A stretch of 64,000 nucleotides of DNA. It comes from Sporobolomyces roseus (Eukaryota; Basidiomycota; Microbotryomycetes; Sporidiobolales; Sporidiobolaceae). The position numbers were made by a program, and so were the translations under genes. Position 1 is the stretch's first letter. Every line of letters begins with the position of its first letter. Positions 54,716 to 64,000 of the stretch are shown one piece after another. The stretch lies in contig JADILM010000004.1 in NCBI GenBank assembly GCA_016617785.1, forward strand, positions 930,001 through 994,000. Reading direction: 5' to 3'. The notes beneath the pieces were generated by a model. It had not been told where the DNA came from. It saw only the letters and a list, made by a program, of their open reading frames with translations, and did no database searches.

Positions 54716-57700
54716 ATGGCGCCAGCACCTCGTGGTAGTGCAACAGGAGTCACATTCCCGTGTTCACAATGCGACAAGACGTTCTCCAGAAAAGAGGCAA
54801 GTTCACCTTCACTTCCTGAGTCGGTAAACCAAGTTGCGACGCTAACCGTCGTACTCATGGCCTTGCAGTACATGGCGAGGCATTTCAGGAGTAAACATTC
54901 GAAAGAGAAGCCTTTCTCTTGCGAGTATTGCTCTCACGGTTTCTCTCGGAGGTGCGAATCAGCCTTTCATCGGAAACTCGCTAAATGGGAACTGATCTCG
55001 TTCATCGTCGGATAACTAGTGATTTGTTGAGACGACATTACAAGACTTGTTCTGAAGCGAAAGCTTTGGGAGTATCGGGACCTCCACCCGGATCTGAACA
55101 ATCTTCGACCTCTCGCAAGAAACTGAAACGACAAACATCTGATAAATCCGTCGATTCTCAACCGGATTCTCCAGCCGACGACGACGAAGACGAGATCATG
55201 CTTGAAGAGAACCCTGAACCTGTCGCTTCAACCTCGAATCCGAACGAGCGAACGAAATCGAGGTCTCCATCTCGCTCGTCGTCCTCGCAGCCAGTTCAGC
55301 AACTACAACAACAGGCCCCTCCGCCCCAGCCTATTCACCACAGCCCTTACTATTCTCCACCACCTCACCCTTACGCCGTTTCTCATCAATCTCAACCTCA
55401 TTCTTCTTACAACATGCCTCCTTCCTCTTACGGCCACTACTCTCATCCGCAAATGTACAGACCATATTTTTCTCAACAATATCCGAATCCTCAGTTTCCT
55501 CCTCCACCGAATTCCTCTCACCCTCAACAACCATCTCACTACGAAACTTCGAACTACTCGGGACCAGGTTACTCGGCACAACCTTCCGCTGCTATGGCCG
55601 CAGAGTCACTCACACAGTACCTCCGACAACATCATCAGACTATGCAGCATCAGATTCAACCTTCTCCCCTTCCTATCGCTCAACCGAATCCCACTCAAGC
55701 TCGAGAGCATACACAACAGCGTAACGCCTCTCTCGACGACTACCCTTCAGGCTCTTCCTCTTCCTCTTCTTCCGCATTCCGACCTGGAACTGCAACGACC
55801 GACACTCTCGCACCTGGATTGAGCGGAACTGGATCGTTCTCAGCGGACGAGGTTCTCGCTTCGGAAGTTTTGAGGGATTTGATGAGGAGTCCAATGTCGA
55901 CGATTCGACCAGGGATGTCTAGAGGAACTTCAGGAGATACGGAGAACGGGAATCAGAGTAACACGATGGGAGGGGGAAAGGGAAAGGGCAGAGACTCGTC
56001 GAAACAAAAGTCAGGAGCGGTCATGCTTGGCAATCATCAGAACGAATGGGGCGTGATGGGAGGATTCGATGGCTTTGGGTCGACTCGAGCGAATACGCCG
56101 ATCGAGGAATCTCCCGCTGCTCGAGCGTTGTCTGAGTATTTTAACAAAGGAGGTGTGGGAGGAATCTCAGCACTCGATCTAGGCTTCCCGACAGAACCTT
56201 CATTCTTCGCCGATTGGCTCGTCAATCCTTCAGTCTCACCGTTCCAGGAGGATCAAGACCGAAGATTCGAGTTGAGCGAACAATCTTTCCATCTCGCCTG
56301 TGAGTCCCAAGCTTTCCTTTCACTGTGTCTACCATCATAGACTGATACGGTTGCCGGTCTTGACAGATCTATATCCTTGGCACGTTCCTCCGATCAAGAC
56401 TCTGTCGAAATACGCCAAACGAGCTGCCGAAACACTCCTTCCCTCGATTCCCGTTTTCCACGCCCCCTCCGTGGTCATGTCGGAACTCGCTTTACACGGT
56501 GCTTTCGCCCTCAGTGTAGCCGGAGCTGCATACGAGACCGAGGGACAAAGCTTTTCGAACGAGATGTTGGTCGAGAAACGAGTCTTCTTGATCAAAGGTG
56601 AGCGATCTTATCGATTCTCAGACTGTCAACCAATCACCACTGATTGTCGAAGTACTTCGCTCACAGGCTTCCTGGATCCGACAAAGAACTGGGATGATCG
56701 ATTCGCAACTCTACAATCGTTGCTACTTTACCAACTTCTCGGTTTGTTCCATCGAGACGAACAACGTGAGTCGCCTATCCTCACTATCGACGAGCTCCTG
56801 GACAAGCCGCTAATGGCTTTCGCTTAATGACAGAACGATTGCTTTCGCATCAATTCCATACCTCGCTTATTTACATGCTCAAACAGCTCGATCTTCCGAA
56901 GAAGATCCGAGAAACCTCGCTCACTTTACCTCCTCCAAATTCATCACCGGAAGTGGTCGACAAAGCATGGAAAGATTGGGTTCAAGTCGAGACTTGGAAA
57001 CGGTACTTTCAGATCCTCTCCTTTTCCAGACGGTGCTTCGACTGACATAGCTTTCGCTTCATTCAGTGTCGCTTTCATCGTCTTCCTCACCGATCTCGAG
57101 TATTCCGTCGCAACTGGTTCAGCTCAATTCGTCATGCTCAGCGACATGGATCTCGACTTGCCAGCATCCGAATTCGTCTGGTCAGCAGAGAACGCTTTCG
57201 AATGGCATACTCGAAGCCTCTCTTGTTCGAACCATCCTCCACTATCCTTCTTGGCTGCCGTGCGAGCTCTTATGGCCCCCCAACCGGAACCTTTCTCGGA
57301 GCACGCTCTCATCTTGGCCGAGTTGTCCTTACTCTCGAGCTTCCCGCTCTTGATCTTGTCGAGGATGCTATCGTATACGGAGAAGAAGTGTGAAGAGGCA
57401 TTACAGCAGACCGACCCGTTCAGACATCTTCGTGAGTTTCCCCTTGTCACTCTTGTCGTCTTTGCGAAAGAGCTGACATTCTTTCGCACACAGTAGGAGG
57501 ACTCGGAATGACCGGTTCGCGCGAACAAGAGAACCGAAGCTTGCTCGTTCGTATTCGCAATGGTCGAGAGATCCTTCGTCGTCTACCCGGAGGAATGGCT
57601 CGAGGAGGAGGAGAAAACTGGTTCCAAGACGTCAGTGCCTTTGACTCTTTCTACCTCTCATCTCAGCCACTTACTCACTCACAAACGATATCTTCACAGG

Positions 57701-58047
57701 TCATGCCTAGTCCCTCAGGAGGTAAACCTCGACGTGAATCCTCGAGTTCGACTTTCCGATCTTCTCACTCTTCGACCGCTTCGAATCGAACGAAAACCTC
57801 TTCCCCAGCTACTTCGTGCGATTCTCTCAACACTCCACCTCAAGACACGTTCCAGACGTTCTTGTCAGAACTCGAGGAGGAGGATGCCTACGGCAGAGAT
57901 CCGAATGCTTACAAACCTTACCATGGAGATGGAGGAGCCAGACCTGGTGAAACTTATGAGCAAGCTCAGGAGAGATTGAGGAGGTTGCGAGAATCGAGGA
58001 TGGATGTACTTCAAGAGTTGGGAGTGCCAGCTCCGGCAGTTATCTGA
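54716..58047 (+). CDS. C2H2 zinc-finger transcription factor with fungal regulatory domain
   Basis: Predicted nuclear regulator. The N-terminus has two fingers: CSQCDKTFSRKEYMARH with FRSKH (C-x2-C-x12-H-x4-H), then CEYCSHGFSRSDLLRRH with YKTC (C2HC). The first finger forms only if a GC-AG intron at 54797-54868 is removed; the second needs an intron from about 54953 to 55017. A long region rich in Gln, Pro, Ser and Tyr follows. FFADWLVNPSVSPFQED then leads to YLYPWHVPPIKTLSKYAKRA, LALHGAFALSVAGAAY and LLLYQLLGLFHRDE, which fit the fungal transcription factor domain found in C2H2 regulators. The end is VLQELGVPAPAVI at 58047. About nine introns are present. Targets are not indicated. It converges on the PP2C gene. 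Confidence 0.9.
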
Positions 58048-58531
58048 GCAAGAGGGAGATTTTAGGGTTGCTTGTCGTTTTCGCTATTTTCGTGCTGTTG
58101 TTCACCCTTCTAATTTACTCAGTATCCTTTGCTAGTTCGATGGTCTGTTCTGTTTACTCTAGATCACTCTGTGCTGCTAAAACTGTACTGTATAACCCTC
58201 TCGGCGAACCATGTCTGGATGCGAGCTGAAGAGAGCGAGTAAAGGACTCTTTCTTGATTTGGATTCGATTTAAATAAGAGTACACACGACTAACAGATGT
58301 ATACGAGCAGTAGGAAGAGAGTCACATCAAAAGGATTGTATAAAGAGGGAAAAACTGCTAATATGGGTCGGAAATGGGTTTTGACGAGGGGGGAGAGGAG
58401 AGGTGGATTCTCTAAGCGAGGGGAAAGGGGTATATATGGGGAGAGAGATGGAACATCGAAGGAAGAAGGGAAAAGAGTGCGAAGATGCAGAAGAAAGAAG
58501 GAGGAGGAGGAAAGAGCTGAGAAGAAGTCGT
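58048..58531. other. Gap between convergent C2H2 and PP2C genes
   Basis: About 480 bases. The right half is purine-rich on the + strand (GAGGAGAGG-type), which as minus-strand RNA is the pyrimidine-rich PP2C 3' untranslated region. No gene is seen. Confidence 0.45.
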
Positions 58532-60605
58532 TTAGGCGTCTGTCGATTCAGATTTAGGCGAATCCTTCATCTCTGCATCTTCTTCCTTCTTGCTGTTGGC
58601 GGCGGCTTCGTTAATCTCTTCAATTGACGAGGTTTGAGGTTCGACATCTTGATCGTCTGCGAGTTCCTCCCTTTCCAATTCAGCCATTCTCGCTCTCAGC
58701 GCCGCTTGAATCGTCGGTAAATCGAGTTCCTCTCCATCATCATCACTGTCCTCTTCGCCAACCCCATTCCCACCTGCGAACGATGACAGGTTCAATTGAG
58801 CTCCAGCGGCTCCTCCTCCAGGTCCTGTTCTTCCAACGACGACTCCCGAACCTTGAGCACCTGATCCACCCGCCATCAAAGCTCCTCTAGGTCCGTTCCC
58901 ACCTTGAGCGAAAGGTTCGACAAATTCTTTCGGAGTGTTGTAACCTTGGCCCTTTTCAACTTTCGATTTGATCCATTCGTACCACTCGGGTTTTGTTCGA
59001 TCCCCCAAAATCGCAACTACCATCATCGTCATGTTGTCACATCCTACTCCTCCCCAATCCGAATCGGGCGCGAGACAACGATCCATCAAACTCTCGCAGA
59101 TTTGTTCGAGCGTTTGATCTTGAGAGATCGATAGTCGGACGTAGTCGATCACTTGTTGAGAGGTCAAGACGTCCCAGATTCCGTCGCACGCAACTACGAT
59201 GAATTCGTCTTCTTCGGTGTGAGTGTGAGAGTTGATATCGGGATCGGCAGTGACGACTTGTTGTTCAGCGGGTAAGTTGGGAGATTGCTTGAATTCGAAA
59301 TCTCCGAGTGCTCGTGACAGCGCCAGGTTACCTACACGGAACGTCCTTCGTGGTGAGCTCTCATGCCGGACAGATACATGACATCGATGTGCTCACCATT
59401 TACTCGACCGAACTCGACAAATCCACCTCCAGCGACAATCCTCGACGTTTCAGCAGCGTTCGTAGGCTTGTGATCATAAGATAAAGGTTTCGCTTCTCCT
59501 CCTACTGACATGACTGATCGAGAATCTCCAGCATTCGCCTAACAACATAATGAAAACGCGTCAACTCGAGTCGATCGAATCCAAGGAGAATGCAGAAACT
59601 CACGCAAATGAGATCAAGTTCTGGTGTGACGATAACTCCAACAGCAGTACATCCAGAAGGATCACCTCTGAAATCGGGATCTTTTAGAAGAAACGAATAA
59701 GAGAACAAAAGGGTTAGCAATCACTTTCTTCTAGAGAGCTGTTAAGAATGGGTACGTACTCGCTCGCAAGTCCTCATCCGTTTCTAAGAATGCTCGTTTC
59801 AGGGCAGCGTTCCAATCCTTCTTTTGGAAATGTTGGTTTGCGGCTAATCGATGATGAACTGTATCTCCTGCGAATTTCGCTACTGTCGAACCTGTGGGAG
59901 ATGAGAACGAATTGGAATGAGCGAGCGTACGAATATGGACGAAGAGGTAGAGCGAGATTATTGCTTACCGCCATGGCCATCGTAGACTGCAAAGAAAGAA
60001 GTTCTCTCTTTTGTTGGTACTGAATCACCCTTTTCTTGATCCAATGATAAGATCCCAGCATGCGCATCCTCCATAGCTGAAACACGTAATTACATTGATG
60101 GAGAGAGTGTGAGGACGAGGAGGAGAAGTGCAATTGAAAGGATCGGAGGTTGAGTGAGCACGCGAGTGTTAATTTGAAGAGATTGCCGGGAAGATCAAGG
60201 TGGGAAGGAGAGGGAGGAACGGGAGCAAGTTTGTCAGTATATCTTGATCTGTCTGAGATAGATCCGGTATAGATCCGAATGATAGAGAGGGTAGAATTGG
60301 CTAGATTGGGAAAGGGAAGGGAAGGAAGGGCGTGGAGGGAATCAGTTGAACTCACTCAATCGCCAACCTTGCATCTCACTCACTGCCCATGCTAGTCTAT
60401 TCACATTACACTCGGCGTGTCAGTAGAGTCCTGCGAGGTGTTGCCGAGGAGAGAGAGTCGATAATCTTTGAGCTCAATGAAAGATGACTGGACTACTCTC
60501 TCTCCTCTAGACTGTAACGAGTGTGAGTGAGCGAGAGACTAACCGATCATCTCCACCTGATTGAGTATGCTTTGTCGTCTCTGGTTCTGATAATACTTGA
60601 CCCAT
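58532..60605 (-). CDS. PTC2: PP2C-type protein phosphatase (Ptc2/Ptc3-like)
   Basis: Metal-dependent Ser/Thr phosphatase; yeast Ptc2/Ptc3 dampen HOG and DNA-checkpoint signalling. The start [20 protein letters not shown] is typical of the group. Spliced exons give [69 protein letters not shown] and [14 protein letters not shown], which supply the metal-binding Asp residues. The C-terminus is Gly-rich, then acidic ([13 protein letters not shown]), and ends SPKSESTDA. Short exons near the N-terminus (60360-60400) make the early structure intron-heavy. The METTL25-like gene lies upstream on the same strand. Confidence 0.92.
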
Positions 60606-60865
60606 CTTTGAATGACGAGAAGAAGAGGAAAGTCGAGGGTCGAAGGAAGGAAGGAGATTGGGTAGAGAAGGAACCGGCTAGTGGCTGGATCGAAGTAAGG
60701 AGAGATAGAGCGAGAGTTGATAGGAGAGATAGAGTTGGAAGAAGTGCAGAAGTCAACTTTGCAATTTATTCGCGGATTTGGCACCCACGCAATCACTTTT
60801 TCGCAACCTCGACAAAACCTCATCCAAACTCAATCTCTAGTGCTATTGCTCGAGTCAATATCGAT

Positions 60866-62604
60866 CTATCTAACAACGAGAGCGATATTCCTCAAACTCC
60901 CCGTACTCTGATCAAACAAATTAACCATTTCGACCCTCTGCCTCTTCGCTTCCACCTCCTTCAACTCAACCCCATACAACCCTTCAAGTAACAACAAATA
61001 CCTATCCAACACAACCAAACTCTCCATCGCCGGTCCCAACCAGCTTCTCAATGTCCACCAAACTCTCAATAACCATAAACCCTCACTCCAATCCTCAAAC
61101 TCACATTCCTTGACCTCACTCTTGCCTTCCCGCGCTTCCATACGACTCATCGCTTTCACCCGGTACTCGCACCAATCCCGACAATCCCCGATTCGTCCAA
61201 CTTTTCGCTCTCCCACCTCGGTACCAAATCCATTAAACTCCAATTCAGCTTCTAATCGAGACCTGTAGGCTAACTTTGAGGTGGCTGATAGGAAAGCAGT
61301 TGTTGAGGAAGGGGAGAGGTGCCAGGTCGGAGGAGATTGAGGGGTGAGTCGGAGGTGAGCGAGGGTGATAGGCTGAGGCGAGAGTGAGAGAGCGGGAAGT
61401 AGTGTAGAGATATGATGGGATAGAGGAAACAGTTCAGGAGTTTGGAGATTATAACAACACCCCACGAAAACCGCTCGAGGTTTCGAAGAGAGTGAGGAAG
61501 AGGAGGAAGAGGAGGAACGGGAGAAGGAGGTGAAGGCTTTGATTGAATCGGGTGTGAGATCTCCGCATGCGTGTAATGCCACTAGTAAGGGAGGTTCCCT
61601 CCTCTCGTTTTCGATGGCGGGCGGCCATTCTTCTAGGACGGAGCGGACGCCGGGTTCGTCGAGAGAGGACACTCGGTGAGTGAGGCTGCCGACGAGAGGG
61701 GATAGTTCGGCTTTTGAGCGAATCGAGTCGAGCTTCTCGGCGCCCGACTTTTGGGAAGAGGACCAGTCGAGAGCGAGGACGTGGAGGTCGAGAGGAGGGG
61801 ACGCGAGTGCTCTCGAAAGATGAGCCTGCAAGAATGTCCGTTCCTCATTAGCACCCTTTCAGATTTGCGATGAGGAGAGATTGAGAGCTCACTCTTCCAG
61901 ATCCTACATCAACACAATACTTGCACCTCTGTTCCTCGAGCATAGATTTGACGAGTGAACAGAATTGTACGACTTCGTGTTGTTTCTTCGGGCTCTGACC
62001 GGCCTTAAGCGCATTCGAGTGGTGTGCTTTCGCTTTCCCCTTCAAGTGAGCTAGCTGCGGTTGATCGGAATAGGGTGGAGCTGAGGGGGAGGAAGACGAG
62101 TCGAGAGGGCGAGAGGAGGAGGGAGAAGGGGGAAAGGATAGGATGGGTTTGGTGGAGCATTCGCGGGGGAAGGAGAGTGTACGGCATGAGCGAAGATAAG
62201 ATTGGAGAGTGGATGGAAGCGATTGGAAGCTACTCGAAGACTAGACTAACAGGAAAACGGGATACGAAAATTGTCAATTCGCGAAACTTTGAATTGGGGG
62301 GGAATGAACGAAGATTGCTCACCTCGTCTGCGATAGACAGTTCTTTCAGCATCTCTGTCCTCATGCTTTTATCCTTGATGGCTTCGAAATGTTGCCTCCA
62401 TTCGATGGGTAAAGAATTCCAACATCTCTTCTCGTCTCTCCTGACTCTAATCCTCCCTGTCCCGTCTTGTGTTGTGTATGATTCGAAAAAGTCGTTACAA
62501 GATGCGTTTGCGAGTGTTTGTGAGAATGGATTTGAGAGAGTAAAGTCGAGAAGAGTTGAGAGATCGAAGGGGAGAGCTAGAGGATACACCGGGCAGCTGA
62601 CCAT
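60866..62604 (-). CDS. METTL25/RRNAD1-like predicted methyltransferase
   Basis: Predicted SAM-dependent methyltransferase of the METTL25 family, whose members are poorly characterised. The start MVSCPVYPLALPFDLSTLLD leads to RCWNSLPIEWRQHFEAI. An intron (roughly 62242-62322) joins it to SSSSFQSLPSTLQSYLRSC. The diagnostic SPKKQHEVVQF precedes the SAM site YCVDVGSGR, which an intron joins to AHLSRALA. LLVALHACGDLTPDSIKAF and AVFVGCCYNLQTPELFPL are the family's further motifs, and the end is LFDQSTGSLRNIALVVR. A run of 12 Ser (broken once) sits in the middle. It diverges from the phytochelatin synthase gene over a short stretch, so the two may share control. Confidence 0.85.
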
Positions 62605-62662
62605 TGTTCTAGCCTGTACTCTTGATCGGCTTGTCGTCCGACTGGATCAAAGCGAGTTGTAG

Positions 62663-64000
62663 ATGCGGAAGGGACCTTTCATTTCTCGGTTTCATCTTTC
62701 TTGTTCTCTCACTCTTCAATTACCCTCTCAAGCCGAACTCAAAGACCTTCAAGCTGTTGTCACGCAATAGATCACTACCCACAAGCGCGAGCAAAAGACT
62801 CGCCACCTTTCCTCGTACACTGGCGACTCTCACTTCCTCCTCTTCTTCTCTCCCTTCCGCTTCACCTCTCCCTCCACCTCCTATACACCATCCACGAGCT
62901 CGACCAGATATGACTACTTCCGCCACTCTCGCTTCCACCTCTTTCTACAAGCGACCTCTTCCTCCGACCTGCATTCCTTTCAACTCTCCCGAAGGCAGAA
63001 GAATCTTTGCAACCTCGATGCAAGAGTCCAACCTCGACGCCTACTTCCTCCTCTCTCAACACTTCCTAACTCAAAATGAACCAGCCTACTGCGCTCTAGC
63101 CAGTTTAGCGATGATCCTCAATTCGTTGGAGATGGATCCACAACGGATCTGGAAGGGGAACTGGAGGTGGTATTCGGAGAACCTACTCGATTGTTGTAGG
63201 CCTCTCGAGGAAGTAGCGCAGGTCGGGCTTACGTTACCGGAATTCGCTTGCCTCGCGAGATGTAACGGGTTGAGCGCTCGGGTCGTTTCCCCTTCTATGG
63301 TCGATTCGGAGCGGGATCGGAAGACTAAGCTGGAAGAGTTCAGACGGGACCTTAGAAAAGCGACGAGGGCGGAAGAGATTATGGCGATCAGTTATTCTAG
63401 AAAGAGTCTAAAACAAACAGGCTCGGGTCACTTTTCTCCCGTTGGTGCTTACTCCGAAGCGGATGACAAGGTTTTGATTCTCGACGTCGCAAGGTGAGCT
63501 CCTACATTGGATTTTGCTTTGACCCTCAAACATCCGCTGACTGCCCAACTTTAGATTCAAGTATCCCTCGTACTGGATTTCAGTAGAACTCGCTTACGAC
63601 TCGATGGTACCTATCGACGATGCGACGGGTCAACCTCGTGGATACGTCATGCTCAAGCCAGCGCCTAGCGAGAATACGGGAAGTCTGAACGGAAAGCAAA
63701 GTTTGACGAGTCTGACGCTGAACAAGGTGAGCACAGCTTTTCTCTCCCTCTCGACACGAGTGGCTACCGATTCGACGTTTCTCAGTCGTCCTGGGCACTC
63801 CTGTCGAATTCGCTATCGAGAATATTGCTCGAAACTCCAAAATCTGCAACTCTCGATTCACTCCTCGAACGCATCGTTTCGCATCTCTCGAATCTACCGA
63901 CGCCGGCCGTCGTCGTTCGACCAGTTCCGAACCCCAATACTACATCCGAATCGCCCGCTCCTTCTCGACCCGCTTCTCCTTCCCCAACATCATCGATGGA
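62663..64000 (+). CDS. PCS: Phytochelatin synthase, 3' end outside the window
   Basis: Papain-like gamma-glutamylcysteine dipeptidyl transpeptidase that makes phytochelatins from glutathione and so detoxifies cadmium and other metals. The catalytic triad is visible: Cys in NEPAYCALASLAMILNS, His in TGSGHFSPVGAYS and Asp in VLILDVAR joined to FKYPSYWISVE. Also typical are WKGNWRWYSENLLDCC and LARCNGLSARVV. Introns occur after DVAR and after SLTLNK. The plain start is ATG 62910 (MTTSATLASTSFYK). A 26-nt upstream exon (ATG 62663, MRKGPFIS), joined through an intron at 62689-62770 with a weak GTTTCA donor, would add a mitochondrial-type presequence (RSLPTSASKRLATFPRTLAT). I include it as the longer model. 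The C-terminal domain continues past the edge. The enzyme call is firm; the 5' model is not. Confidence 0.9.

Noticed and set aside
55202..55822. 206-codon + strand frame inside the C2H2 regulator
   Set aside because: It is a shifted shadow of the real Pro/Gln/Ser-rich exon; its Leu/Thr/His-rich product has no motif.

Overview
The window reads as nuclear chromosome from a yeast-like or filamentous basidiomycete. Genes are dense on both strands and broken by many short introns (mostly about 50-80 nt) with GTRAGT-type donors and CTGAC/CTAAC-like branch sites. Leaders are pyrimidine-rich. The gene complement is fungal: SVF1, an OM14-like protein, Zn2Cys6 and C2H2 transcription factors with fungal-type middle domains, and a Thp3 homologue. 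A Pucciniomycotina origin (for example Microbotryomycetes) is my best guess, but it rests on overall impression. No transposon, CRISPR array, rRNA or tRNA gene was found.

Layout, left to right. 0-6.7 kb: a RhoGAP gene (-), an unrecognised gene (+) and an AVT1-type vacuolar amino-acid transporter (-). 6.7-13.2 kb: MRE11 (+) and PIF1 (-) lie tail to tail. 14-20.1 kb: an OM14-like outer-membrane protein and the elongation factor SPT5 (both -). 20.5-26.9 kb: RPL31 (+), ADE1 (+), a Tcp11-like protein (-) and SVF1 (+). 27.5-36.7 kb: a Zn2Cys6 factor (+), an alpha/beta hydrolase (-) and an unrecognised protein with a possible C2HC finger (+). 36.9-45.6 kb: a tandem run on the + strand of ILV5, a gephyrin-like molybdenum-cofactor enzyme, COX4 and THP3. 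46-52 kb: a ferric-reductase-like protein (-), an NmrA-like protein (+) and an O-fucosyltransferase-like protein (-). 52.4-58 kb: an unrecognised coiled-coil protein and a C2H2 regulator (both +). 58.5-64 kb: a PP2C phosphatase (-), a METTL25-like methyltransferase (-) and a phytochelatin synthase (+) that runs off the right edge.

Most of this is ordinary housekeeping content. Several genes share short divergent promoters: AVT1/MRE11, SPT5/RPL31, Tcp11-like/SVF1 and METTL25-like/phytochelatin synthase. Others converge closely: MRE11/PIF1 and NmrA/O-fucosyltransferase. I found no clearly new multi-gene system. The most interesting points concern individual genes. PIF1 and the phytochelatin synthase both have presequence-like N-terminal extensions that would need splicing or non-AUG initiation. 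The gephyrin-like enzyme has a His/Ser-rich linker. The OM14-like protein has LEA-like 11-residue repeats. A GC-AG intron falls inside a zinc finger. A 24-nt micro-exon encodes a KKRK patch. ILV5 and COX4 have unusually long introns.
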